Shown: positions 28,329 through 37,237, counted from the first letter of the stretch. The stretch is DNA of 64,000 nucleotides from an uncultured Synechococcus sp. (GCA_937911865.1 CALDSK010000026.1:16393-80392); one strand, 5' to 3'. Numbers and translations: made by a program. Notes: generated by a model not told the origin, from the sequence alone.

Positions 28329-29525
28329 TCAGTTACGGAAAATCTCTTGATACGGACGATTGGTTACTTGTTCTGTTTTCTCAGCAAGTTTAAACGTCGG
28401 GTTCTCTTTCATGGAGTCATAGGCCGCATAGCCCAGCGGCAGCAGCGTGAAAACGCCTAAAGTCACACTGCTTGCCACACACAACCCCTTGACCGCCTTC
28501 GACGCTCGCAGCGCTTCTATATATTTACCTTTTTCAAAGGAACGCTTGACCTGAGCCGCCTGTACAAAAGCAGGAATAGCAAAAGGCGGAAACATCACTG
28601 CGGTTGAAATAGCCGCCTGCCAGTTGCTCGGCGGACAGGGCTGACCCTTATACAAATCATAAGACTGGTTCCAATCGGGGCGGTTCACCTCGCCCGCCCG
28701 GCCAATGAGCTGAAAGTGGCTAATTTCAGCTAGGTGTAAAGGCACAAGATGCTTACGAATGAGATCGGGCAGTGTGTAGTAACTAACACCAGTCCCCACT
28801 TCTCGATGAACGTGAATATCCAACCGGTAGCCTTTGTGCTGAACTTTCACACTCAGCCCTTTCTCTGCCAAAGGGCCTGCTAACACTTGAGTCAGCTGTG
28901 CGTCATAAGCAGCCTGCTGGATATTCTCTAACTGTTGTCTGGCAGAATCCAGCGTAAAGTCATTACAGATAGCATATTCCCAATCAGCAGCAGCGCCCGG
29001 AATGTCGCCTAGCTGGTAGCGCAAGTTACCGCGCTGCAAGTAAGCAACTGCCAGGGTTAGGTCAGCTGCAATCGCCGCGTCAAGATCGGCTAGCGCTCCG
29101 GCATGATGGCCTTGGCTTAATAGCACTAGGGCGCGGTGATAGTGCGGTTGAGGATAGGTGGGATGATGCGCGATCGCAGCTGACCAATCCGCCAAAGCAC
29201 CCGCCTCATTGCTAGCTTGCTGACGTAATAGAGCGCGGTTGTGATAAGCCTGTGCCAGAGAAAAGCTAGGTGCCTGATCAGCCGACTGCTCGGTCTCAAT
29301 CACCGCTTCAAAATCAGCGATCGCACCCTCTATATCCTTTAGCTGAATCCGATTAACTCCTCGTTTTACCAGCGCTTCTGCTGGATAGGCATACCCCTTC
29401 TCGATCGCCAGACTAAACGCACGGACGGCCTCTGAATAAGACTGCTGCTGTTCATACGTCAGTCCCCGACGATACACCAGCTTCGCGCTCTGCTGTTGGT
29501 ATACAGCTCTTAAAGATAGTGTCAT
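28329..29525 (-). CDS. TPR protein with CD225/dispanin-like C-terminal membrane domain
   Basis: A 398-residue protein. Residues 15-205 hold about five tetratricopeptide repeats (YEQQQSYSEAVRAFSLAIEK, then GALADWSAAIAHHPTYP, ALADLDAAIAADLTLAVAY, and so on). A middle region of beta character follows (VKVQHKGYRLDIHVHRE). Residues 310-370 contain two hydrophobic helices with AAQVKRSFEKGKYIEALRAS between them, which resembles the CD225/dispanin arrangement. It is probably a membrane-bound adaptor; no catalytic motif. ATG start at 29525. Convergent with the RNA repair operon. Confidence 0.65.
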   Translation of the reverse strand: MTLSLRAVYQQQSAKLVYRRGLTYEQQQSYSEAVRAFSLAIEKGYAYPAEALVKRGVNRIQLKDIEGAIADFEAVIETEQSADQAPSFSLAQAYHNRALLRQQASNEAGALADWSAAIAHHPTYPQPHYHRALVLLSQGHHAGALADLDAAIAADLTLAVAYLQRGNLRYQLGDIPGAAADWEYAICNDFTLDSARQQLENIQQAAYDAQLTQVLAGPLAEKGLSVKVQHKGYRLDIHVHREVGTGVSYYTLPDLIRKHLVPLHLAEISHFQLIGRAGEVNRPDWNQSYDLYKGQPCPPSNWQAAISTAVMFPPFAIPAFVQAAQVKRSFEKGKYIEALRASKAVKGLCVASSVTLGVFTLLPLGYAAYDSMKENPTFKLAEKTEQVTNRPYQEIFRN

Positions 29526-29885
29526 GCCAGGTTCCTAAATAACTCAAAAATGGTAGCGCTGAAAAAATTTCAAAAACCGCGTGGGGTACCACTATTTTTA
29601 GCGCTTCAGTTAAACGTCGCGAATAAGGGCTCTCAGTAAACTAGAAAACGGTTTCTGTCATTTTTGCTACCTCAAGCCTAATCGGAGCATCCAGCAAACG
29701 AAATCGGAGCTAAGACCGAAGCACCAAGCTACAAAACGAACAGTTACGGTTACGTATATTCATCAAATTCAACTGTTAATGCATCGGCCAAAAGGTAAAC
29801 AATTCTGCAAAGCCCTCTGCAAAGCAACCAGCGCTACAGACGTCGACAAGAACGGTATGCTGGTCTGAGTTGTTTGTAGGCGCTA
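29526..29885. other. Divergent intergenic region, 360 bp
   Basis: Between the minus-strand TPR gene and the ABC exporter operon. It must hold both promoters. I see no open frame, inverted repeat or known motif of note. Confidence 0.45.
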
Positions 29886-30830
29886 ATGCTTGTGGCTCCG
29901 ATTGTAGAGGTCAAAAATTTGACCAAGCGCTTTGGCAATACGGTCGTGTTGAGAGGAATTAACCTTACGGTAGAACGGGGCACGGTACTGGGCGTGTTAG
30001 GCCCCAACGGCGCAGGTAAAACAACTGCGATCAATTGCCTGACTACCTTACTCACACCCGATGGCGGAGAAGCGACCATCGCTGGATACAATGTCGTCGA
30101 ACAGCCGGAGGCGGTGCGATCGCTCATCGGCCTCACAGGTCAATTTGCCGCGGTCGATGAAGTGCTCACCGCACGCGAAAACCTCATTCTATTTAGCAGA
30201 CTGCTGCGCTTATCTGGCGGCGCTGCTAAGCGCAGAGCCACTGAGCTACTGACCCAGTTTGACTTGCTAGAAGCCGCCGACCGTCAGGTCAAAACCTTTT
30301 CTGGCGGCATGCGTCGCCGACTGGATCTCGCAGCCAGTATTGTTGTCTCCCCACTGGTCTTATTTTTAGATGAACCCACAACCGGGCTAGACCCTCGCAG
30401 CCGTCAGCAGCTCTGGGCAGTAGTCAAAGACTTAAAGGCTCAGGGCATCACAATTATCCTCACCACGCAGTATTTAGAAGAAGCCGACGCCCTGGCCGAC
30501 CAAATTGTAGTGATTGATCAAGGGCAGGTGATTGCAAAAGGGACGGTCGATGAACTCAAAGATAAGGTCGGCGGCAAATTTTGTGAGCTGCGCCTGGCTA
30601 ATCTAGAAGATTATGAGAAAGTCAAAGATTTACTAAGTGACATGGGCGAGGTGATTGTAGGAGAAATGGGCAAAGAGGGGCCGATTGCGATCGCCGCACC
30701 CGATGGCGCTAACACGCTCACTGAGGTTGTGCTGCGTCTGGAATCTGCCAACATTCCGCTGGCCGACATCTCGCTCCGACGACCTAGCCTGGACGATGTC
30801 TTTTTCTCTCTCACCGGTCACACTACATAA
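29886..30830 (+). CDS. ABC transporter ATPase, DrrA family
   Basis: A 314-residue ATP-binding subunit with Walker A GPNGAGKTT (about residues 40-48), Q-loop LTGQFAAVDE, signature FSGGMRRRLDLA, Walker B VLFLDEPTTGLDPRSR and switch motif TTQYLEE. TTQYLEEAD and the 80-residue C-terminal extension are the marks of the daunorubicin-resistance (DrrA)/lipid exporter subclass. It is the first gene of a three-gene operon with two DrrB-like permeases. Probable role: export of a lipid, glycolipid or natural product from the inner membrane. Confidence 0.92.
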   Translation: MLVAPIVEVKNLTKRFGNTVVLRGINLTVERGTVLGVLGPNGAGKTTAINCLTTLLTPDGGEATIAGYNVVEQPEAVRSLIGLTGQFAAVDEVLTARENLILFSRLLRLSGGAAKRRATELLTQFDLLEAADRQVKTFSGGMRRRLDLAASIVVSPLVLFLDEPTTGLDPRSRQQLWAVVKDLKAQGITIILTTQYLEEADALADQIVVIDQGQVIAKGTVDELKDKVGGKFCELRLANLEDYEKVKDLLSDMGEVIVGEMGKEGPIAIAAPDGANTLTEVVLRLESANIPLADISLRRPSLDDVFFSLTGHTT

Positions 30831-30835
30831 GCCAA

Positions 30836-31705
30836 ATGTCTAATTCTAAAGAGAACATGCGTGCGACAAAAGTAGAGGCGATCGCACCTGAGATCAGCGC
30901 ATTGGCCCAAAAGATGATTGCCAAGCGACAGGAAACCGGCTGGCGACGAGCCATCGTAGATAGCTGGCTAATCACCGGGCGAAACCTGATTCGACTGAAA
31001 AGGAATCCGATTATCATTGTTGCGATCGCCATCTTTCCTATCGTCTTTCTCGCAGGCTTTTGGATCGTCGGCCAAAAGCTAATGGCCACCCAGGGCGTCA
31101 ACTACATTCAATATCTGGTCCCTATCATCAACCTGCAAGCGCTATTCTTCGCGGGCCTTGGCTCTGCGCTGATGTTTGCCCAAGACATTGAGTCTGGCAT
31201 GATGGACCGCTGCCGGGCCATGCCCATTGCTCGCATCGCCACCATTGCCGGGCTGGTCATGGCCTACATGGTCAGAGCCCTACTCTCAACATTAATTCTG
31301 CTCTTAGTGGCCTTCGCTATCTTCGGCTTCCGCTTTCAAGGCAGCGTGATAGACGCACTCGGCTACCTGCTGCTCATCGTGATCTTCACAGCGACTTGCA
31401 TTACCGGCTACAGCGTTTTGGCCATCAAGCTTCGTCGACCTGATCTGGTAAACGCGGTGGCCATTATTCCTTATACGCCGCTGCTGCTGCTGAGCAATGG
31501 ATTTAGCCCAACAGAAAACTTTCCAACCTGGCTACAGCCAATCATTCGCTACCAGCCCGTGAGCGTGACTTCCGACGCGCTGCGATCGCTCGTTGCCGGA
31601 GGGAGCAATAGCCTACCGCTATTCGGCTTCAGCTTACTGTGGCTGGTGGGGCTTTTAGTTGTTTTTGGAGTATGGGCCAAGAACGCCTATAAGCAATTGG
31701 TATGA
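30836..31705 (+). CDS. ABC-2 type permease (DrrB-like), first of two
   Basis: A 289-residue membrane subunit of the ABC-2 fold (PF01061). A cytoplasmic N-terminus precedes about six membrane segments (the first at IIIVAIAIFPIVFLAGFWIV). The conserved DrrB-like SALMFAQDIESGMMDRCRAMP loop follows the second segment, and GFSPTENFPTWLQPIIRYQPVS is the usual ABC-2 end motif. Starts 5 bp after the ATPase stop and overlaps the next permease by 4 bp (ATGA). Confidence 0.88.
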   Translation: MSNSKENMRATKVEAIAPEISALAQKMIAKRQETGWRRAIVDSWLITGRNLIRLKRNPIIIVAIAIFPIVFLAGFWIVGQKLMATQGVNYIQYLVPIINLQALFFAGLGSALMFAQDIESGMMDRCRAMPIARIATIAGLVMAYMVRALLSTLILLLVAFAIFGFRFQGSVIDALGYLLLIVIFTATCITGYSVLAIKLRRPDLVNAVAIIPYTPLLLLSNGFSPTENFPTWLQPIIRYQPVSVTSDALRSLVAGGSNSLPLFGFSLLWLVGLLVVFGVWAKNAYKQLV

Positions 31706-32547
31706 TGACGCAAAAACTTGCCCAACCTGAACTAGACCCAGATACCATCGCCGCAATGGTGGCCGCCCGCCGCGAAGGGGGCTTACAGCGCACGCTACAC
31801 GATATTGTTGTCGTCGCCTGGCGAAACATGCTCATAGACTTTCGCAACCCGGCCTCTCTAGTCGTGTCTGCTCTATTTTCAACCTCGCTACTCTTCGTCT
31901 TTACAGCTAGCTTTGCCCAGGTCGTGACCCCTGGTGAAGGCTTCAGCGGCTACGCCCAATTTTTACTCCCCTTTGCATCCGTTCAGGGCCTGATGTTCAA
32001 CACGGTTGATATCGGTGTTTTTTTCTACAACGACTTAGAAAACGGTATGGACATTCGCCTGCGAGCAATGCCCATCGCCCGCCTATCTGCCATCGGCGGC
32101 AGACTGCTCTCTTCTGGGGCCAGATTACTCATTCAGGTGGCGACCATTGTGCTGGCAGGTCACCTGATCGGCTTTCGATTCCAGGGTGGGCTGCTAGGTG
32201 CCATCGGATTTTTCTTACTGCCCGTTGTCTTTACCCTATCGCTCGCCCTCATCGGCTTCTACATTGCCGTTGGCGCAAAATCTGCCGAAACCGTCTCCGC
32301 CGTACTCAATCCGTGGATATTGCCTTTCACCTTTTTGAGCGTAGGCTACGTTCCGATAGAAGGCTTTCCTGACTGGGCACAGCCAATCGTGACGCGCAAC
32401 CCGGTTTCTATTTTGTCTGAGGCGATGCGATCGCTCGCTAGCGGTGAACCCGCCCTACAAAACGTCATCATCATCTTGCTTTGTAGCCTGGCACTATGTT
32501 TACTCTTCGGGACGTTGACAGTACGCGCCTATCAGCGAAGAATATAG
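31702..32547 (+). CDS. ABC-2 type permease (DrrB-like), second of two
   Basis: A 281-residue paralogue of the preceding permease, with the same architecture: the first membrane segment near residue 50, YNDLENGMDIRLRAMPIARL as the cytoplasmic loop, and SVGYVPIEGFPDWAQPIVTRN near the end. It overlaps the upstream gene by 4 bp, so translation is coupled. With the ATPase it gives a complete A-B1-B2 exporter; the two permeases probably form a heterodimer. Substrate unknown. Confidence 0.88.
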   Translation: MMTQKLAQPELDPDTIAAMVAARREGGLQRTLHDIVVVAWRNMLIDFRNPASLVVSALFSTSLLFVFTASFAQVVTPGEGFSGYAQFLLPFASVQGLMFNTVDIGVFFYNDLENGMDIRLRAMPIARLSAIGGRLLSSGARLLIQVATIVLAGHLIGFRFQGGLLGAIGFFLLPVVFTLSLALIGFYIAVGAKSAETVSAVLNPWILPFTFLSVGYVPIEGFPDWAQPIVTRNPVSILSEAMRSLASGEPALQNVIIILLCSLALCLLFGTLTVRAYQRRI

Positions 32548-32593
32548 CGAGATAGAGTCAGTAAAATAGAGCGAGATAGAGTCAGTAAAATAG
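32546..32593. repeat. Tandem 24-bp duplication after the exporter operon
   Basis: Two exact copies of a 24-bp unit (32546-32569 and 32570-32593, beginning AGCGAGATAGAG and including the stop codon region of the second permease), followed by a shorter, diverged third copy. It lies in an A-rich stretch before the GMC gene. Confidence 0.75.
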
Positions 32594-32717
32594 AGATAGA
32601 AAAATAGAAGCAACGAATAAAATAGCAAGATAAAATGTTCTTTATAAAATATATTTTAGGAATGAGAATTAAATAACGTCTAACTTACCAAAGCCCCTCA
32701 CCTGCTAAAACCCAACT

Positions 32718-34286
32718 ATGCCGACAGCTCAACACTACGATGTGATCATTATTGGCACAGGCGCTGGGGGCGGAACGCTAGCGCACCGGCTAGCCCACAG
32801 TCATAAGAGCGGGGATAAAAACGGCGGAAAGAAAATACTGGTTTTAGAGCGCGGCACTTTTTTACCCAAAGAAAAACTGAACTGGAGCACAGACGCAGTC
32901 TTTCGCGACGGCCGCTATCAAACCAACGAAGTATGGGCTGACAAAGACGGCAACGATGTAAACCCGGGCATTGGCTACTGGGTCGGGGGAAATACCAAAG
33001 TATATGGCGGCGCACTCTTTCGTCTGAGAGAAGAAGATTTTAACGAGGTCAAGCTGCACGAAGGTGTTTCACCCGCTTGGCCGCTAAAGTACGACGACTT
33101 TGCGCCTTATTATGACGAGGCCGAAGCCCTCTATCAGGTGCATGGGAAACAAGGGCTAGACCCCACAGCACCCCCTCGCAGCGCAGAGTACCCTTACCCC
33201 GCCGTTAGCCATGAGCCTAGAATTGCCTGGCTAGACAAAGCCTTTCAAAAGAAAGGACTCAAACCGTTCTACCTACCCCTCTCAGTAAAGCTAAACGAGA
33301 AAGACGCCTTCTTGAGCGAGTGCATTCGCTGTAACACCTGCGACGGCTTTCCCTGCTTTATTGATGCTAAATCAGATGCGGACGTGAACTGCATTCGCCC
33401 TGCTATGGGTCACGAGAATGTACACCTAATCACAGAAGCGAAAGTCAACCGGCTACACACCAGCGCATCTGGGAAAGAGATTACCGGTGTTGAAACAGAA
33501 ATAGCAGGAGAAACTCATACATTTTCTGGCGATATTGTTGTTGTTGCCTGCGGCGCGGTGAACTCATCCGTACTGCTGCTGAAATCGGCCAATCAGCAGC
33601 ACCCCAACGGACTCGCCAACAGCTCTGACCAGGTCGGACGAAATTTCATGAAACATCTGGCCGCGGCGATTGTCGGGCTCTCCTTAAAGGAAAATCACAG
33701 TGTCTTTCAAAAGACACTCGCCATTAACGACTATTACTGGGGAGAGCCTGGCTTTGAGTATCCGATGGGTCATGTGCAGCTGCTGGGGAAAGTGAACCAT
33801 CGAATGCTGGCACTAGATGTTCCGAAAATTGCACCGACGCTGGCCCTTAGAATTGCCTCGAAGCGTACAGTGGACTGGTGGTTGACAGGAGAAGATGCAC
33901 CAGAGCCAAACAACAGAATACAGGTTAAAAACGACAAGATTACGCTGAACTATACGCCGAACAATATGACGGCGTTTAAGCGGCTGATTAAGCGATGGAT
34001 TAAAACGGTGCGTGCAGTAGATAACGAAGGCAGTGTGCTGCCTGTGTCCTGGTATTTTAGTAAGATTTTGCCAGTGGGTGCGATCGCGCACCAGGTCGGC
34101 ACCTGCCGCTTCGGCACAGACCCAGCGACATCCGTACTCGACACCAACTGTAAAACTCACGACATAGACAACCTCTACGTCGTAGACGGTAGCTTCTTTC
34201 CATCTAGCGCCGCTGTAAACCCTTCGCTTACCATCATGGCCAACGCTATGCGCGTAGGTGACCATTTGATAGAGCGGCTTGCATAA
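32718..34286 (+). CDS. GMC family FAD-dependent oxidoreductase
   Basis: A 522-residue flavoenzyme. FAD is bound by the N-terminal Rossmann motif DVIIIGTGAGGGTLAHRLA. YWVGGNTKVYGGALFRL is the GMC signature region, and a cysteine-rich loop ECIRCNTCDGFPCFIDA is present. The C-terminal GMC domain has VGAIAHQVGTCRFG (catalytic His), LYVVDGSFFPSSAAVNPSLT and the final helix. GMC enzymes oxidise alcohols, sugars or sterol-like substrates; CxxC-rich loop members occur in cyanobacteria with unknown substrates. Its upstream DNA holds tandem duplications. Not obviously in an operon. Confidence 0.9.
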   Translation: MPTAQHYDVIIIGTGAGGGTLAHRLAHSHKSGDKNGGKKILVLERGTFLPKEKLNWSTDAVFRDGRYQTNEVWADKDGNDVNPGIGYWVGGNTKVYGGALFRLREEDFNEVKLHEGVSPAWPLKYDDFAPYYDEAEALYQVHGKQGLDPTAPPRSAEYPYPAVSHEPRIAWLDKAFQKKGLKPFYLPLSVKLNEKDAFLSECIRCNTCDGFPCFIDAKSDADVNCIRPAMGHENVHLITEAKVNRLHTSASGKEITGVETEIAGETHTFSGDIVVVACGAVNSSVLLLKSANQQHPNGLANSSDQVGRNFMKHLAAAIVGLSLKENHSVFQKTLAINDYYWGEPGFEYPMGHVQLLGKVNHRMLALDVPKIAPTLALRIASKRTVDWWLTGEDAPEPNNRIQVKNDKITLNYTPNNMTAFKRLIKRWIKTVRAVDNEGSVLPVSWYFSKILPVGAIAHQVGTCRFGTDPATSVLDTNCKTHDIDNLYVVDGSFFPSSAAVNPSLTIMANAMRVGDHLIERLA

Positions 34287-34325
34287 GGCATCTACGATGA
34301 CGCATCTCTATCGATCTAAACTTGC

Positions 34326-34742
34326 TCATTCTAAAATTTCGGGGTCAGGTTGTTTGATAACTTGAATGTGCAAGAATTCTTCGCCAGTGCAAAACCCTCT
34401 CGCTAGCACAGGCGATATGCCCTTCACGCGAAAAGAACTGTTGACGTCGCGACGACGATTAACAAAGTCAGAGATTTGGTAGTCATCAACATAAACAACG
34501 CCATTAAGTGCGTCGCTCACAGGCTTCACAATGGCATCGCTATCTGGCAGAGCACCCCCTTCTAAGGTGGCAGAATCGTAGTAGTGGGTAATGGTTACTT
34601 GAACAAGATCGCCAACAGGCGCTGTTGCAGGCCAATTTGCGATCGCAGCTTCTCGAACGACCGAACGCCAACGCCGCAAGTCAGCCTTGTCTTTACTTCC
34701 ATGTGGAACTGGTCGGCCTATCACAACAAATTCGAAGGGCAT
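34326..34742 (-). CDS. RusA-like Holliday junction resolvase family protein, copy 1
   Basis: A 138-residue protein from the ATG at 34742 (one codon after a GTG). It follows the RusA pattern: FEFVVIGRPVPHGSKD at the N-terminus and the acidic core LPDSDAIVKPVSDALNGVVY, then VDDYQI. The two Asp of PDSD, the Lys and the VDD aspartate that RusA uses for metal binding and cleavage are all present. The C-terminus is RVKGISPVLARGFCTGEEFLHI. RusA cleaves Holliday junctions in DNA. It is one of two similar proteins of identical length here, flanking an AHJR-like gene on the same strand. Confidence 0.75.
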   Translation of the reverse strand: MPFEFVVIGRPVPHGSKDKADLRRWRSVVREAAIANWPATAPVGDLVQVTITHYYDSATLEGGALPDSDAIVKPVSDALNGVVYVDDYQISDFVNRRRDVNSSFRVKGISPVLARGFCTGEEFLHIQVIKQPDPEILE

Positions 34743-35223
34743 CACGGCAACAACTTAGAGAAAAGAAATTAGGGGAAATAAATAATTTGCTTAAGTTAAC
34801 TTTCGTCCCTAGAAGAACCTTATAAAAATTACGGGTTCATATTAGGTTCTTACTTTACAATCATCGAGCTTGTAGCCCCTCACCTATATCCAGAATCGGA
34901 GTTTGTTCAGGTGATGTGGTTTACCGATGTGACACCTCTATGTAGAGAACACACCCTTAAAACAGTCGTGTACTCAAGCGTTAGAGTTTAAAGCTCAGAA
35001 AATATTTCCAAAAATCTCCAAAGAGTCTCTACGGCTGGTCAGCACCTATTGCAGTAGGCGATGTCTCTTGTCTCTACACCGCTATTCTCTATACCGCCAT
35101 ATAACTGTGAAGGCTCAATACATACATACCATTAACTTATTTCATCAGAGTCCTGACAGTCAGGGTTGACTCGAAGAAATCGTAAGTGAAAAAAAGTTGC
35201 AGAAAAGTTCTATGCCACAGGCG
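34743..35223. other. Intergenic region, about 480 bp
   Basis: It lies between the two nuclease-type gene groups. It contains a short inverted repeat (AGAACCT at 34814-34820 with AGGTTCT at 34844-34850) and the terminator at 35187-35245 that overlaps its right end. No other open frame or RNA found. Confidence 0.45.
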
Positions 35224-35245
35224 CTAGTTAGCCTGTGGCATAGAA
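35187..35245 (-). terminator. Terminator overlapping the end of the AHJR-like gene
   Basis: A perfect 15-bp stem (TTCTATGCCACAGGC with GCCTGTGGCATAGAA, 8-nt loop, 35208-35245). On the minus strand it is followed by T-rich sequence (CTTTTC, then seven T). The last codons and stop of the AHJR-like gene lie inside the stem. Confidence 0.75.
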
Positions 35246-35613
35246 TCAGCAGAGCGAGGATTGGTAACAACAAGCTCAAACTCCCAGTTCGCTAACCTCT
35301 GTATGCGTTCGCTAATTCGACAGAGATCCTTATCACCTGCCTGTGTCAACGTGTCGCGCGTTCTGACAGCAACGGCGACGGTTTTCTCTCCGCACTTCGC
35401 GACCAGAGACAGCGCACAGTCCGCCAGAGCAGGCGGAATATCTTGAGCTGACGGGTAAATAATCACCTGGCAGCCTTCATGTCGATACTCTCTCGCAAGC
35501 GTTATAACCCGCTGGTGCTCTATGTTTTCAACCCGCTGACGCTCTGTGCTTTCAACTCGCGGGCGCTCTGTGTTTTCAACTCGCTGGTGCTCTGTGTTTT
35601 CTGGGCGTACCAT
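35224..35613 (-). CDS. REase AHJR-like domain protein with N-terminal octapeptide repeats
   Basis: A 129-residue protein. The first 35 residues are four copies of an octapeptide of VENTEHQR type, encoded by 24-bp tandem units. The rest resembles the AHJR-like restriction-endonuclease fold: GCQVIIYPSAQDIPPALADCA, LSLVAKCGEKTVAVAVRTRD and LANWEFELVVTNPRSAD. Family members carry D...EVK; here the EVK triad position reads AVR, so nuclease activity is probably lost or altered. It is flanked on the same strand by two RusA-like genes. Recognition is from fold pattern and moderate. Confidence 0.6.
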   Translation of the reverse strand: MVRPENTEHQRVENTERPRVESTERQRVENIEHQRVITLAREYRHEGCQVIIYPSAQDIPPALADCALSLVAKCGEKTVAVAVRTRDTLTQAGDKDLCRISERIQRLANWEFELVVTNPRSADSMPQAN

Positions 35614-35628
35614 ACCAAAACTATCGAT

Positions 35629-36045
35629 TTATTTGAGGGAAGCCGGGTCGAGTGAAGCTTCTATCCTAACATGCAAAAATTGCTCACCTTTGCTGAATCC
35701 CTGAGCGAGTACTGGCGACATGCCTTTAATCCGAAACGAGCCGCTAAGGTTGCGGCGGCGACTAATAAAGTCAATAACAGCTAGGTCAGGAACAAAAATC
35801 AAACCCGCTAGCGCCTGTCTGACTGGCTTGATAATATTGTCGCTGTCTGGCACACCGCTCTCATCTGAATGACCCACATCGTAAAAGTGAGTCATCGTAA
35901 TTCGCAGAGGTTCATCTAAAGGCGGATTCTGCCAGACAGCCTTGACTGACCGCCGTACAGAAGCCTGCCAGCTTTGAATACGGCTACGGTCTTTCGTCTG
36001 CTGGGAAATGGGTTTACCGAAGACAACAAATTCGAAAGGAAGCAC
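35629..36045 (-). CDS. RusA-like Holliday junction resolvase family protein, copy 2
   Basis: A 138-residue paralogue of the protein at 34326, read from the GTG at 36045 because homology begins at LPFEFVVFGKPISQ; upstream in-frame codons are not family-like. The core GVPDSDNIIKPVRQALAGLIF retains the two Asp and the Lys. The VDD of copy 1 is VPD here and DALNG has become QALAG, so part of the acidic site is changed. The C-terminus FRIKGMSPVLAQGFSKGEQFLH matches copy 1 well. It lies 15 bp upstream of the AHJR-like gene and 96 bp downstream of the DUF6559-like gene. Confidence 0.7.
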   Translation of the reverse strand: MLPFEFVVFGKPISQQTKDRSRIQSWQASVRRSVKAVWQNPPLDEPLRITMTHFYDVGHSDESGVPDSDNIIKPVRQALAGLIFVPDLAVIDFISRRRNLSGSFRIKGMSPVLAQGFSKGEQFLHVRIEASLDPASLK

Positions 36046-36141
36046 TGGTCGCCTGCTGAAAATACGCCATGAGATAAGTAGAGGTGAAAAGCACAGATAG
36101 TAAAAGCACTTCAATTGTTCAGACGACTTCAGCACCCACCT

Positions 36142-36717
36142 CTAGAAGCCCCCATAGCCGCCCGCTATACTACCACCGCCAGCCGTTGATCTATCTTCAA
36201 AATTGTTACCGTAGTCTTTACCCTTGTTGCTACGGATAAAGCTGCTCACATCGTCTAAATCGCTGCTGTCGTAGATATCGTCATCCGCTTTTTTGAGAAC
36301 TCGACCTTGCGCGTTAAGGCGATCGCCTAACGCAATCACATCCATCGCACTAAATTCAGTATTAGCAAAGGGTAAGTGCTGAATTATCTCCTCACGAGTA
36401 ATGCCGTAGTCGTAGGGCTCTGCCATCGTACTGTAGTAGGCATCAAAATCTGACTGAGAACAATATAGCGCCAAACCATAGCCATCGTGGGCCGTACTGT
36501 AGCCCCACTTGCGCATCATATATATCACTTGCTCAGCGCTGTAATAGTCCTGCAAACCATGACGCACTCGCAAAACGCGGCCTAACCTACGCACATAGTC
36601 ACGCAACGCACTGCGCTTTTGATGACGATTGATGAGACAGCCAGGCAAAACAGTCATCGGAGCCACTGTCCCCGACAAGACACCGACCAAAATTAAGAGG
36701 TTGAGTAATGTCGCCAT
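36142..36717 (-). CDS. DUF6559-like protein
   Basis: A 191-residue protein. An N-terminal hydrophobic segment (LLNLLILVGVLSGTVAPMTV) is followed by RHQKRSALRDYVRRLGRVL, QDYYSAEQVIYMMRKWGY and LALYCSQSDFDAYYSTMAEP, a pattern I associate with DUF6559. The C-terminus is Asp/Ser/Gly-rich (GGGSIAGGYGGF). No catalytic motif. It heads a minus-strand group with the RusA- and AHJR-like genes. Function unknown. Confidence 0.6.
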   Translation of the reverse strand: MATLLNLLILVGVLSGTVAPMTVLPGCLINRHQKRSALRDYVRRLGRVLRVRHGLQDYYSAEQVIYMMRKWGYSTAHDGYGLALYCSQSDFDAYYSTMAEPYDYGITREEIIQHLPFANTEFSAMDVIALGDRLNAQGRVLKKADDDIYDSSDLDDVSSFIRSNKGKDYGNNFEDRSTAGGGSIAGGYGGF

Positions 36718-36835
36718 AGGTAAAGTCCAGTAAAGTCCACAGAGATTACATCGGCAGTCTGCGCTAGTACTCAGCGAATACTCAAACGTAATACACAGAG
36801 ACTTTCTGTCATTTCGGAAAATCTATCAAAATATT

Positions 36836-37174
36836 TTAGTCAGCACGCAAGCTATCAATACTCAGAGGCACTAGCTGATTATCTGTTGTCCAAGCCATCC
36901 AAAGTTCTTCATAGGGCTCGATGATGCTGCCAGTCAGCGCACAGTGCTCTTGCCTTTGAGCTTCTCCAGCCAAAATGGTACGAATGTTTTCACGTTTTAT
37001 CCGCAATGCTGGTTCATCAGAATGATGGTTCACATACTGCCAAAGAACTTCGCGCACCAGCGATTGGTATCCTTGGCTACCGGCCAAGGCCTTTAACTTA
37101 TCAATAAGTTCTCGTTCAAAACGGATGCTAGTGACTTGCATTTCGGTCGTTGCGGGCTGAGTTTTCAAGGTCAT
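36836..37174 (-). CDS. Ribbon-helix-helix DNA-binding protein
   Basis: A 112-residue protein. The segment VTSIRFERELIDKLKALAGS, then YQSLVREVLWQYV (about residues 14-48) fits the CopG/Arc ribbon-helix-helix fold: a beta-strand of alternating residues, a helix, a glycine turn and a second helix. The remaining 60 residues are polar. A perfect 22-bp palindrome lies about 42 bp upstream (37216-37237), so autoregulation is likely. It could be an antitoxin-type regulator but no toxin partner was found next to it. Confidence 0.65.
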   Translation of the reverse strand: MTLKTQPATTEMQVTSIRFERELIDKLKALAGSQGYQSLVREVLWQYVNHHSDEPALRIKRENIRTILAGEAQRQEHCALTGSIIEPYEELWMAWTTDNQLVPLSIDSLRAD

Positions 37175-37215
37175 AATGTAAAGTTTGAGATTTTTCTAAA
37201 AAAGGGTGGACATTT

Positions 37216-37237
37216 CTATACTACAACTGTAGTATAG
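37216..37237. promoter_or_regulatory. Perfect palindrome, probable operator of the RHH gene
   Basis: CTATACTACA and TGTAGTATAG are perfect complements around an AC spacer. Both arms contain a TATACT/AGTATA box, so it may overlap divergent -10 elements. It lies upstream of the ribbon-helix-helix gene. Confidence 0.65.

Noticed and set aside
35511..35600. 24-bp direct repeats that might suggest a CRISPR array
   Set aside because: The copies are contiguous without spacers and encode in-frame octapeptides of the AHJR-like protein.
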